Position numbers and translations under genes: made by a program | Shown: positions 6,042 to 13,519 of the stretch, piece by piece | Numbering within the stretch: the first letter of the stretch is position 1 | How the letters are laid out: every line of letters starts with the position of its first letter | NCBI GenBank assembly: GCA_963704535.1 | Contig: OY969916.1 | Coordinates: 10,416,001 to 10,480,000, forward strand | DNA from: G963704535 sp963704535 | Lineage (GTDB): Bacteria > Chloroflexota > Chloroflexia > Chloroflexales > Roseiflexaceae | Direction: 5' to 3' | DNA length: 64,000 bases | Notes under the pieces: generated by a model | What the model was told of the DNA's origin: nothing | The model's database searches: none | Seen by the model: only the letters and a program-made list of their open reading frames with translations

Positions 6042-8690
6042 CTACGCTCTTACCAGGTACACCGGCCTGGGCTCGCCGGAGCGAACGTACACCACCGGGA
6101 CATACCAGCTCTCCTTGTGCTCGGCGTAGATCGCCTGGCGCGCCTTTGCGGCGGCGGTCTGGAGCGACTCGCCGCGCGCCAGGTTCTGGTAGAGCACCAC
6201 CGAGAAGCGATTGGCGGCCTCGGCGCTCACGGCGAACTGCATGGCGATGACCGCCGCAATCCCCGCTGCGCTCAACGCCGGCGCGATGCCGGCGAACAGA
6301 TCGCTGGTTCCATCGGCGCCCGAGCGACCAGCCTGCAACATCACCAGCGGTACGTCGCCAAACAGCGCGGCGATCTGATCGGCGTCGAGCGGCCCATCGT
6401 CCAGCATCAGGCCGGTCTGCGCGTCTTTCCAGATCCCGCGACCGTAGAAATGCAGGATATTGACCGGCGCGCCATCCTGTAGCCGGGTGGTCAGATCGCT
6501 CTTGCGCGCGGAGGGCAGCTCCTCGACCACCAGCAGCCCCGCTTCGGCCAGCGGCTGCAAGGCACTGGCCCGGCCAGCCTGTTCCTCGGCGTGAAGCTGT
6601 TCGGAGGTGCCCGCTTTCGGACAGATGATCAGCAGGCGCAGCGGTCGCTGCTGCGCGGGAAGCGGCAGCAGCGATTGGGCAAACTCAAGGTAGCGAACGC
6701 ACGACGTAGGCTTGGCCCGGCTGCGCAGCCTGAGCCGATGCTCCTCCCAGAGCAGCTCCCACGGCAGCGACGCCAGCGCGATCGCTTCGGGAGGAAACCG
6801 CAGCGTGATCGCCAGCGACCGCCGTTTGTTGATCGCGATATTCCAGGCGCCCTCGACCGCCGAGCGGGCCGCCGGGTCAGTCAGCACCGCCTGGTGCAGC
6901 AGGTGGCCGACGCGCCGATCGACCTCGGCGACGACCCCACGGCCATCCCACAGCGCCAGATCCGTCAGGAGCGCCTGCTCGGCGGCGTCGAACAGGGGCG
7001 TGGCCGGGTGCTCCGGCCGCAGTGCGGTGGCCAGCGCGCGCAGCACCAGCGTCACGTCGGCCTCCGCGAAGGGCAGATCGAGGCGCGAGCGCGTGCTGCC
7101 GCCGGCAGGCGAATCCCAGATCAGCGTGGCCGAGTTGCCCGGCACGAAGCGCACCGAAAGCTCGACGCTCTCGGCGCCGGCAGCCGGCTCAGTGGGCGGC
7201 TGGCCGCTCTTGGGGCCGTGCAACGCCGGCGGGAGATGGGCGGGCCTGATGGCCTCGCCGCCCGACTGGACCGCCGCCGCGCGCAGAATCTCCTCCAGTT
7301 CTTTGATGTTCGCTGCGGAGTAATCGTAGGCGACCAGCAGATCGGCGGCCTCGGGCGCGATCCCGGAGGCCAGGTCATAGTGGTGGAGCAGGTAGCCGGC
7401 GATCGCCATAATATCGTCTTTGTCGCGGCGCTCGCGCAGCGGCGGCACATCGAGCGTCGCCCCGCGCAGCACCTCGTAGAGCGCGTGCCAGAAGCGCCCA
7501 TGCCGCACGTGCAGCTCCAAGTTGGCGCTGGTCGTGGCGATGATCCGCAGGTTGCAGCCCACCAGCTCTTTGGCGCCGAAGGGCTGGTAGATGCGGTCCC
7601 TGACCAGGCCCACGAGCTGCTTCTGCTGGTTGAACGGCAGGTCCTGGATGCCCTTCAGCACCAGCGTGCCGCCCTCGGCCTGGGCGCAGAACCCGACCGG
7701 CGCCTGGCCGGCGGGCGGCTGCCTGGCCGGCAGCGCGGCCTGGCCGCACCACTCGCCGAACGAGATCCCCAGTTCCGACAGCGTCAGCTCATTCAGGCGA
7801 TCGATGATCTCGGCCCGCTCGGACTTGAGCGTCGTTGCATCGCCGTACTGGCGCGACTGCGTGATGTTCTCGTCCAGGCGCTGCTGAAAGACCAGGACCT
7901 CGGCATAGCGGGCGTGGGCCTGCCCCATCCGCTGCAAAAGCTGGTGCAGCCCGTGCTCGTAGCGGGCGTAGATGTCGGTGCGCTGGACGCCGGCTGCCGG
8001 AGCGAGCTGCGGCGCCTGGCCCCACAACTCGGCCAGATTGCCGCTGAGTTTGCGGCACGCCACGACCACGAATGGGCCGGTCGCATACCGGCTATTGATA
8101 TGCACCACACGCGCGATCAGCTCCTTGCCGGCTCCCGGCTCGCCCACGATCAGCAGCGGGCCATCGATGTCGGCCAGGACCTGGGCGCGCCGTAGCGCCT
8201 GCCGCATCGCGGCGCTATCGGCGACCAGGTGATTGGGCATGTTGAGGCGCGCTTCGCCATCCGGCTCATGGGCCGCGCCCTCGGCGCGCAGCAGCTTCGC
8301 CCGCGCCACGGCCACCCGCACCACGCCCGGCAAGCGCTGCTCGGTGTCAAGGTCCTTGGTGATATAGTCGAACGCCCCGGCCGCCATCGCCTCGGCCGCC
8401 AGCTCACGGTTGCCGTAGCCCGTCACGGCGATCACCTGTGTCGCCGCGTCGCGCTCCTTGATCTGGCGCAGCACGATGATGCCGCCGAAGTCCAGGTGAT
8501 CTTGCAGGCGCATCGGCAACAACATATCCACGATCACCACGTCGAAGCGCTGCCGGCGAATGGTCTGCATCGCCTGCTCGGCGTCGATGACGCTCTGCAC
8601 GCTGTACCCGCCGCTACGCAGAAGCTGGCAGTAGCGGTTGTTGTCGTAGCGGTCGTCGTCCACGACCAGGATCGATCCATTCGGTGACAT
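6042..8690 (-). CDS. receiver - inactive AAA - inactive CHAT fusion protein
   Basis: An 882-residue three-part protein. Residues 1-125 are a complete receiver domain with acidic DDD, phospho-acceptor Asp55 (VIVDML), Thr90 and Lys112. Residues 155-480 resemble the sigma54-activator AAA domain: Walker A GEPGAGKE at 183-190 and an arginine-finger-like PPLRERRDKDDI are kept. However the Walker B acidic pair of GGTLFLDEIGDLP-type proteins is replaced by Lys-Gly (GGTLVLKGIQDLP), and the GAFTGA loop is replaced by roughly 90 other residues with coiled-coil character. The C-terminal 280 residues are CHAT-like (LPWELLW, then LHFYGRG and LQAGRSG). The catalytic His of the usual GHG is Arg751 and the catalytic Cys is Gly788. 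It should be a phosphorylation-controlled scaffold and not an enzyme. It abuts the kinase gene without a gap. Confidence 0.85.
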   Translation of the reverse strand: MSPNGSILVVDDDRYDNNRYCQLLRSGGYSVQSVIDAEQAMQTIRRQRFDVVIVDMLLPMRLQDHLDFGGIIVLRQIKERDAATQVIAVTGYGNRELAAEAMAAGAFDYITKDLDTEQRLPGVVRVAVARAKLLRAEGAAHEPDGEARLNMPNHLVADSAAMRQALRRAQVLADIDGPLLIVGEPGAGKELIARVVHINSRYATGPFVVVACRKLSGNLAELWGQAPQLAPAAGVQRTDIYARYEHGLHQLLQRMGQAHARYAEVLVFQQRLDENITQSRQYGDATTLKSERAEIIDRLNELTLSELGISFGEWCGQAALPARQPPAGQAPVGFCAQAEGGTLVLKGIQDLPFNQQKQLVGLVRDRIYQPFGAKELVGCNLRIIATTSANLELHVRHGRFWHALYEVLRGATLDVPPLRERRDKDDIMAIAGYLLHHYDLASGIAPEAADLLVAYDYSAANIKELEEILRAAAVQSGGEAIRPAHLPPALHGPKSGQPPTEPAAGAESVELSVRFVPGNSATLIWDSPAGGSTRSRLDLPFAEADVTLVLRALATALRPEHPATPLFDAAEQALLTDLALWDGRGVVAEVDRRVGHLLHQAVLTDPAARSAVEGAWNIAINKRRSLAITLRFPPEAIALASLPWELLWEEHRLRLRSRAKPTSCVRYLEFAQSLLPLPAQQRPLRLLIICPKAGTSEQLHAEEQAGRASALQPLAEAGLLVVEELPSARKSDLTTRLQDGAPVNILHFYGRGIWKDAQTGLMLDDGPLDADQIAALFGDVPLVMLQAGRSGADGTSDLFAGIAPALSAAGIAAVIAMQFAVSAEAANRFSVVLYQNLARGESLQTAAAKARQAIYAEHKESWYVPVVYVRSGEPRPVYLVRA

Positions 8691-10220
8691 CTAGCGCCCC
8701 TTCCCGATAGGCAGCTCGATCTGAAACAGGCTGCCGGGGGTCGTCCATTGGAACTTATGGTGCGGCGCGAAGCCCCTGGTCTCGAACTCCAGCACACCTT
8801 CGTCATTCACCGTCGCGCTAGCGACTTGAATGCGGCCCTGAGCCCGATCGACGATCGCACGCACGGCATGCAGGCCGACTCCAGAGTTAACCCCCTGCTT
8901 GCCCTTGGTGCTGAAGTTCAACTCAAAGATCTTGTCGTGGTTATCGACCGGGATACCGACACCAGAATCTTTGATCTGAATCACCACCCAGCTTCCCACC
9001 CGACTGCGCCGGTGGATCGTCGTGATCTGCAACTTGCCGCCCGGCTCGGTCGCCTCGACGGCGTTTCTGATCAGATTCATCAAGACCTGCTTCGCCTCCA
9101 CCGGCGCCAGAGCCACCGGCGGCAGGTCCGGCGCGAGGTTCAGCACCGGCCGGTGCTGTTCCAGCTTGTGCTCCAGCAGATCACAGACTTGCTGCACCTG
9201 CTCGTTAATGTCACAGGCGGCCGCACCCGACGCCGCCACACCGTGCAGCGCCAGCGCCAGGTTACAGACTAAAAGATGGCAGTACAGCGAGATATGCTTG
9301 ATGTGTTTTGCCTGGCGCGGGTCGATCGGTTTCAGGTCGCTCTCCGCATGGTCCACCAGCTTCTCCATGTTCTGCCTAAGTTCCTGAACGTAGGGCAGCA
9401 ACAGGTGCTGGACCATATCGATATCCAGGCTGCCCGATGCCTGGGCCGGCGAACTCATCTGGAAGCGCAACTGCGCGACCTCACGCTCAAGCCGGAGCAC
9501 TTCGTCTTCGAGCCTGTCGAGGGGCAAGATCGGGTCGTATGTTTCTAATAGTTGGCTTGAGGCGTTCACGGTGAACTGCTGGCCCGGAACATGCCAGATC
9601 ATTTGGAAACGGTCGCCACGCTGCTGATAATCCAGGGCGATGCCCTGCGCTCGAAGCACGCGTTGCAAGAGCATCAGGTTCTGGAAGCGCCAGGGCAGCG
9701 CCGCCGCCTCGGCGGTATAGCCGGATTGGAGCGCCTGTAAACGCTTTACATTCCGGCCATCATCCTCGAAGATCAGCGTGAAACTGCTGTCGTCCCGCAC
9801 TGCGGTGGGCGTAATCCGCAGCATACTGGCCTCGGCCGCCTGGAGCGAAAGTAACAAATGCAGGCAGGCGACCAGCAGCGCCTCGGGGTCGAGGGTGGTG
9901 TGCAGCGCGTCGGGCAGCACGATCGCAAGCGCGAAGGGCAGCTCCAGTTGGCGGTGGAGCAGCTGCATCTGCTCGGTAAGCCAGGCGCCAAGCTCAAGCC
10001 AACGCTGCTGCGGCGTTCGCCCGGTGCCCAGCTCGGCAATGCTGCGCTGCCAGGCGGTGCAGAGCACGACCTGCCCGGCCATCCAGCGCAGGGCCGCCTG
10101 TGCTGACGGTTCGGAAGTCTGCTGCTCCGCTTCGCCGATCGCGCTCTTGAGCGTACCAAACCCACTGTTCAGATCGTGATCGACCCCGGCGGTGAGCCGG
10201 TGAACGGCGTCAAGCTGCAC
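8691..10220 (-). CDS. sensor histidine kinase with duplicated, partly degenerate kinase core
   Basis: A 509-residue protein if it starts at the GTG at 10220, directly after the upstream TGA; an ATG at 10325 would overlap the upstream gene by 104 bases. The N-terminal VDHDLNSGFGTLKSAI resembles a phospho-acceptor H-box, followed by a region that looks like a worn ATPase domain. After a coiled coil (LEDEVLRLEREVAQLR) comes an intact HATPase: N-box LIRNAVEA, G1 DSGVGIP, F-box IFELNFSTK and G2 GVGLHAVRAIV. No transmembrane helix is evident, so sensing is probably cytoplasmic. It lies between two receiver-domain genes in one operon, which are its likely partners. Confidence 0.8.
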   Translation of the reverse strand: MQLDAVHRLTAGVDHDLNSGFGTLKSAIGEAEQQTSEPSAQAALRWMAGQVVLCTAWQRSIAELGTGRTPQQRWLELGAWLTEQMQLLHRQLELPFALAIVLPDALHTTLDPEALLVACLHLLLSLQAAEASMLRITPTAVRDDSSFTLIFEDDGRNVKRLQALQSGYTAEAAALPWRFQNLMLLQRVLRAQGIALDYQQRGDRFQMIWHVPGQQFTVNASSQLLETYDPILPLDRLEDEVLRLEREVAQLRFQMSSPAQASGSLDIDMVQHLLLPYVQELRQNMEKLVDHAESDLKPIDPRQAKHIKHISLYCHLLVCNLALALHGVAASGAAACDINEQVQQVCDLLEHKLEQHRPVLNLAPDLPPVALAPVEAKQVLMNLIRNAVEATEPGGKLQITTIHRRSRVGSWVVIQIKDSGVGIPVDNHDKIFELNFSTKGKQGVNSGVGLHAVRAIVDRAQGRIQVASATVNDEGVLEFETRGFAPHHKFQWTTPGSLFQIELPIGKGR

Positions 10221-10221
10221 A

Positions 10222-11703
10222 TCAAGCTCTTTTTCTGAGCGTAGCGCAACTGGCGCTGGCGGCTTTGTAGCGCTTTTGAAGCTCGAACCGGCCCGGCTGA
10301 AGAAACAGAATCGCCGGCTCGCCACTTGCGGCGATCCCCTGCGAGTAGCGGCGCTCGATCAGATCCCGCGCGGCCGCCTCGATCACGTCGTTGGCCGAGG
10401 CAGCCGGTCCCGCAGCCATGCCGAAGGTCAAGCGGGCATCTTGCTGCTGAACGAGCGGGTGGCTGTAGAAACTATCGATCATCTGCACAATGCTTGAGTT
10501 GATCAGCGCGGATGGCACACAGGCCAGCAGGTCGGTTTCGCTTAACGCCAGCACGCGCGGCGCGTGCGGCAGAACAATCACGTCGCGCTCATGGAGCGCC
10601 CGCGCGTCGGCCAGGCCACCTTCGGCACGCACGATCAGGACGCTCATGTCGGGGCTTCGCGCCACATCTTCGATCAAGGCGCGCGCCTCCTGAAGCGCCA
10701 GCTCCCGAGGATTAAGCTCACGCGGGCGCCGTGGCGCCCGCTCGATCGGCTTCTCGCGGTTGGCCGCGCGGTAGCTGGTGTGGCTCTTGAGGCCGCGCTC
10801 GCGCGCTTCGGCCAGCGCGCTCCGATAGGCATCCCTGGCGGTTTCGTTCAGCTCGGCGATGCCGGCGAATGGCCCATCCTCACTGGTGACTACGCCGATC
10901 GACAGCGTCATTAGCGGGACGCGCCGCTGACGGCTGGACTCGGTGGTCACCTCGACACTCTCCTCCTGCCGATCTCTAAAGTTGTACAGCGGTTTGCTGC
11001 GTGCGTCGAAGCGCCGGCACAGCTTCTTACAGATCGAATCGATACGCTCAGGCGATGAGATGATCACAAAGTCTGGAACGACGATGATCTGGCCGATGAA
11101 GTCGTCTGGACCGCCCAGCTCATTGATCACCTCGCTCAATAAGAGCGCGGTGAATTTCAGCACCTCCTCGCCCGCGACTGTCCCGTAAAACTGCATGAAC
11201 GCAGTAAATTCGCTGATATGGATCATCGCCAGCGCCCAGCCGCCGCTCGAAAGCAGGATGCGGTATTGCTCATCGACCAATGCGTCGATCGGCAAATTAG
11301 TCACCGGGTGAACTAATTTCTTCCGGCTTGCCCGATCCAACGTCCCTCTAACAATGGTTAGTAGCTCTTCAATATCGAAAGGCTTTGGAATGTAGTATTC
11401 AGCCTTGATTTCACCAAGCCCTCTGAGCCGGTCGGCTTTTTGGTCGCGCGCAGTCAGGAAAATGATTGGAATATGGCGTGTACGTACACTTTGACGCAAC
11501 CAAAGACCAATATCATAGCCCACTATGTCGGGCAGATTCACATCCAGCAGCACTAAGTTCGGCGGCGTCTTACGGCAGATATCAAGGGCAACCTGCCCTC
11601 GGAACGCCGTCATGACCTCATACCCTTGTAGTTTGAAGTAGAACTCCAACATGGTAGAAATATCGGGCGAGTCTTCGACCACCAGGATCTTTTCTTTGCT
11701 CAT
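10222..11703 (-). CDS. response regulator with degenerate GGDEF-like output
   Basis: A 493-residue first gene of the operon. Residues 1-125 form a receiver domain (ILVVEDSPD, phospho-Asp in LVLLDVNLP, Thr in FLTARDQ, Lys in IPKPF). The remainder begins like a diguanylate cyclase (HPVTNLPIDALVDEQ), but where GGDEF is expected the sequence reads IGQIIVVPDF. No c-di-GMP synthesis is therefore expected. A second, similar but weaker module seems to follow (ELALQEARALIEDVARSPDMSVLIVRA). The start at 11703 has GAGAGG nearby. The stop overlaps or abuts the kinase start. It may act as a receiver-sink or as a nucleotide-sensing scaffold. Confidence 0.8.
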   Translation of the reverse strand: MSKEKILVVEDSPDISTMLEFYFKLQGYEVMTAFRGQVALDICRKTPPNLVLLDVNLPDIVGYDIGLWLRQSVRTRHIPIIFLTARDQKADRLRGLGEIKAEYYIPKPFDIEELLTIVRGTLDRASRKKLVHPVTNLPIDALVDEQYRILLSSGGWALAMIHISEFTAFMQFYGTVAGEEVLKFTALLLSEVINELGGPDDFIGQIIVVPDFVIISSPERIDSICKKLCRRFDARSKPLYNFRDRQEESVEVTTESSRQRRVPLMTLSIGVVTSEDGPFAGIAELNETARDAYRSALAEARERGLKSHTSYRAANREKPIERAPRRPRELNPRELALQEARALIEDVARSPDMSVLIVRAEGGLADARALHERDVIVLPHAPRVLALSETDLLACVPSALINSSIVQMIDSFYSHPLVQQQDARLTFGMAAGPAASANDVIEAAARDLIERRYSQGIAASGEPAILFLQPGRFELQKRYKAASASCATLRKRA

Positions 11704-11721
11704 ACAATCCTCTCAGGGGCA

Positions 11722-11920
11722 GTTTGGACCAGTTTTGGGAGTGTTGCTTGAGCCGGGCTTGGAGTTCGGTGGCTTGTTGGTGGAGCAGCAGGAATTGCCG
11801 GATGGCGAGAAGCGCCGCCAGCAAGGCGGCGCGCACAGCCGGCGGGATCGCGGCCCAGGCGGCGGGGTGATACCCGCTGGTGGTGGCTTGAGGTCGTGCA
11901 TGGCGGTAGTATGTCAGCAA
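11722..11920 (-). pseudogene. N-terminal remnant of an IS66-type transposase
   Basis: A minus-strand frame from about 11920 reads PPAVRAALLAALLAIRQFL and then ELQARLKQHSQNWSKLP. This matches in layout the leucine-rich N-terminus of IS66-family transposases, which ends in a QNSSNSSKPP-like motif. The similarity stops exactly there and the frame runs into the response-regulator leader. I see no inverted repeats or other transposase parts, so it is a fragment left in the promoter region of the signalling operon. Confidence is limited because only one motif supports it. Confidence 0.45.
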
Positions 11921-12005
11921 GTGACGGGGGTGTCAAGTCATACGGACAGGGGTGTCCGTTACGTTCTTGTGCAACGCTTGGGGCCGATGGAGGGAGTTGA
12001 CTACC

Positions 12006-12410
12006 TCAATTCTTCGGCAGCGTAAGCGGGTCCACTGCCAGCGTCGCGCAGCCCAACGCAGCTCGCTGGCCCGCCCCCGACCATGTGGCGGCTGCCACCA
12101 ACACGCTGGCCGCCTGCTGCACCAGCGCGACGAATAACGCGACATCGGCGGCGGCGATCGCCAGCCCGACCTGGCCGATCCATAGCCGCGCCGCCCCGTG
12201 CGAGTCGCGGGTCATCTGGCACCATCCTTCGCACAGCAGCGGCTCGTTGCGGGCGCCCCAACGCTCGACGAACTGCGCCAGCGTCAAGAAATCCCGCAGG
12301 CGCAAACGAATCGTTGTGATATCCCAGCCCAAGTGTACAATGCCATGCTCACACTGCGCGACCACCCGGTGGTCGCCAGTGTACGCGAGGATGGTGAGGT
12401 GGTGGCACAT
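12006..12410 (-). CDS. conserved-looking hypothetical protein, 134 residues
   Basis: A 134-residue frame starting at 12410 with GGAGA nine bases upstream, and a near-consensus sigma70 promoter about 100 bases further up. The N-terminal half reads HGIVHLGWDITTIRLRLRDFLTLAQFVE, a compact beta-strand plus helix pattern. The C-terminal half is Ala/Val-rich and hydrophobic (AIAAADVALFVALVQQAASVLVAAA), possibly one membrane helix or a packed helix. I do not recognise a family. It is divergent from the HAD phosphatase gene. The promoter makes a real gene likely. Confidence 0.6.
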   Translation of the reverse strand: MCHHLTILAYTGDHRVVAQCEHGIVHLGWDITTIRLRLRDFLTLAQFVERWGARNEPLLCEGWCQMTRDSHGAARLWIGQVGLAIAAADVALFVALVQQAASVLVAAATWSGAGQRAALGCATLAVDPLTLPKN

Positions 12411-12514
12411 CCTGCGTCTCCTTGCTCGCCAGGACGCGGCGAATGTAGCTGGCCGGCGCAGCGCCGTTTATGCGTTTGAATAAAAGATGGTGGTATACCT
12501 TAATGGCATGGGTT

Positions 12515-12543
12515 AGCATATACTAATATACGTTGTTTGTCAA
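12515..12543 (-). promoter_or_regulatory. sigma70-type promoter for the 12006-12410 gene
   Basis: On the minus strand TTGACA (12543-12538) is followed after exactly 17 bases by TATGCT (12520-12515). The region 12480-12560 is clearly AT-richer than its surroundings. Transcription would start near 12508 and run into the hypothetical gene. Confidence 0.65.
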
Positions 12544-12553
12544 GTTTTATCTT

Positions 12554-12584
12554 TTGAAACCTGACGGCGTAACTACGGTATACT
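12554..12584 (+). promoter_or_regulatory. candidate promoter for the HAD phosphatase
   Basis: TTGAAA at 12554-12559 and TATACT at 12579-12584 are separated by 19 bases, which is long but acceptable. It is divergent from the stronger promoter at 12515-12543 and lies 140 bases before the HAD start. Confidence 0.4.
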
Positions 12585-12629
12585 ATGCACAAGGTTTCGG
12601 GCGGCGCCCTTCCACTTTACAGGGTGAGT

Positions 12630-12666
12630 GGGGGAGACTGAGGGGGCAGCCCCCTCAGTCTCCCCC
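12630..12666. repeat. GC-rich leader hairpin upstream of the HAD gene
   Basis: GGGGGAGACTGAGGGGGC pairs perfectly with the following GCCCCCTCAGTCTCCCCC around a tiny loop, then TTTT follows. It lies 60 bases before the start codon, between divergent genes. It therefore cannot be an ordinary terminator of an upstream gene and may be an attenuator or a dispersed palindrome. Family members occur at 15939, 18573, 20649, 21348, 24760, 44355 and 51041. Confidence 0.75.
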
Positions 12667-12726
12667 TTTTCCGGAGCTGTGGCCAGCCCTCGCAAACTCC
12701 TTCCGTAGCCGTAAAAGGAGCCATGT

Positions 12727-13506
12727 ATGTCGAGGCCGAAAAACTATATCTGTGATATGGATGGGGTGCTCGTGCGCGGCGCGCAGGTCATTCCCGGCGC
12801 CAATGACTTCATCAAGCGGCTGCAAGCGCACGGGGCGAAATTCCTGGTGCTCACCAACAATTCGCTCTACACCCCGCGCGATCTGCATGTCAGGCTCAAG
12901 CGGATCGGGCTGGAGGTTCCGCCGAACGCGATCTACACCTCGGCGCTGGCGACCGCGCAGTTTCTCGCCACCCAGCATCCCGGCGGCAGCGCCTACGTGA
13001 TCGGCGAGGCCGGGCTGACGACCGCGCTCCACGATGCCGGCTACATCCTCACCGACCAGGCGCCGGAGTATGTCGTGCTGGGCGAGACGCTCTCCTACAG
13101 CTTCGAGCTGATCACGCAGGCGATGCGGTTCGTGGCCGCCGGGTCGCGGTTCATCGCCACCAACCCCGATGTCTCCGGCCCCAGTGAGAGCGGGTTGGTG
13201 CCGGCGACCGGGGCCGTCGCGGCCCTGATCTCGGCGGCGACCGGGGTCCAGCCCTACTACATCGGCAAGCCGAATCCCCTGATTATGCGCACTGCCCTCA
13301 GAGCACTCGATGCGCACTCGGAGGATTCGGTGATGGTGGGCGACCGCATGGACACCGATATCATTGTCGGTACCGAGGGCGGCCTTGAGACCATCCTGGT
13401 GCTCACCGGCGTCACCCGGCGCGAGGATGTAGTGCGCTACCCCTACCGACCGACGTATATCGTCGATTCGGTGGCGGATATTGTGGTGCAGGAGGTTGGG
13501 GATTGA
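12727..13506 (+). CDS. HAD-superfamily IIA hydrolase (NagD-like phosphatase)
   Basis: A 259-residue cytoplasmic phosphatase of HAD subclass IIA. Motif I is YICDMDGVLVRG with the nucleophile Asp, motif II is FLVLTNNS, the motif III lysine lies in YIGKPNPLIMRTAL, and motif IV is VMVGDRMDTDI. A C2-type cap lies between motifs II and III. The family includes NagD nucleotidases and phosphoglycolate/4-nitrophenyl phosphatases, and substrate cannot be chosen here. The ATG at 12727 has AAAGGAG about six bases upstream. It converges with the M28 peptidase gene after a 13-base gap. Confidence 0.9.
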   Translation: MSRPKNYICDMDGVLVRGAQVIPGANDFIKRLQAHGAKFLVLTNNSLYTPRDLHVRLKRIGLEVPPNAIYTSALATAQFLATQHPGGSAYVIGEAGLTTALHDAGYILTDQAPEYVVLGETLSYSFELITQAMRFVAAGSRFIATNPDVSGPSESGLVPATGAVAALISAATGVQPYYIGKPNPLIMRTALRALDAHSEDSVMVGDRMDTDIIVGTEGGLETILVLTGVTRREDVVRYPYRPTYIVDSVADIVVQEVGD

Positions 13507-13519
13507 GCCAATCAGGCTG

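Noticed and set aside
6591..8195. 534-residue plus-strand open frame opposite the CHAT fusion
   Set aside because: Arg/Gln/Leu-rich shadow without motifs. The minus-strand gene has clear domains.
6042..8690. Sigma54-dependent transcription activator
   Set aside because: Although AAA similarity is clear, GAFTGA and the Walker B acidic pair are missing and no DNA-binding domain is present.
10222..11703. Active diguanylate cyclase
   Set aside because: The GGDEF motif is replaced by IGQIIVV, so c-di-GMP synthesis is not supported.
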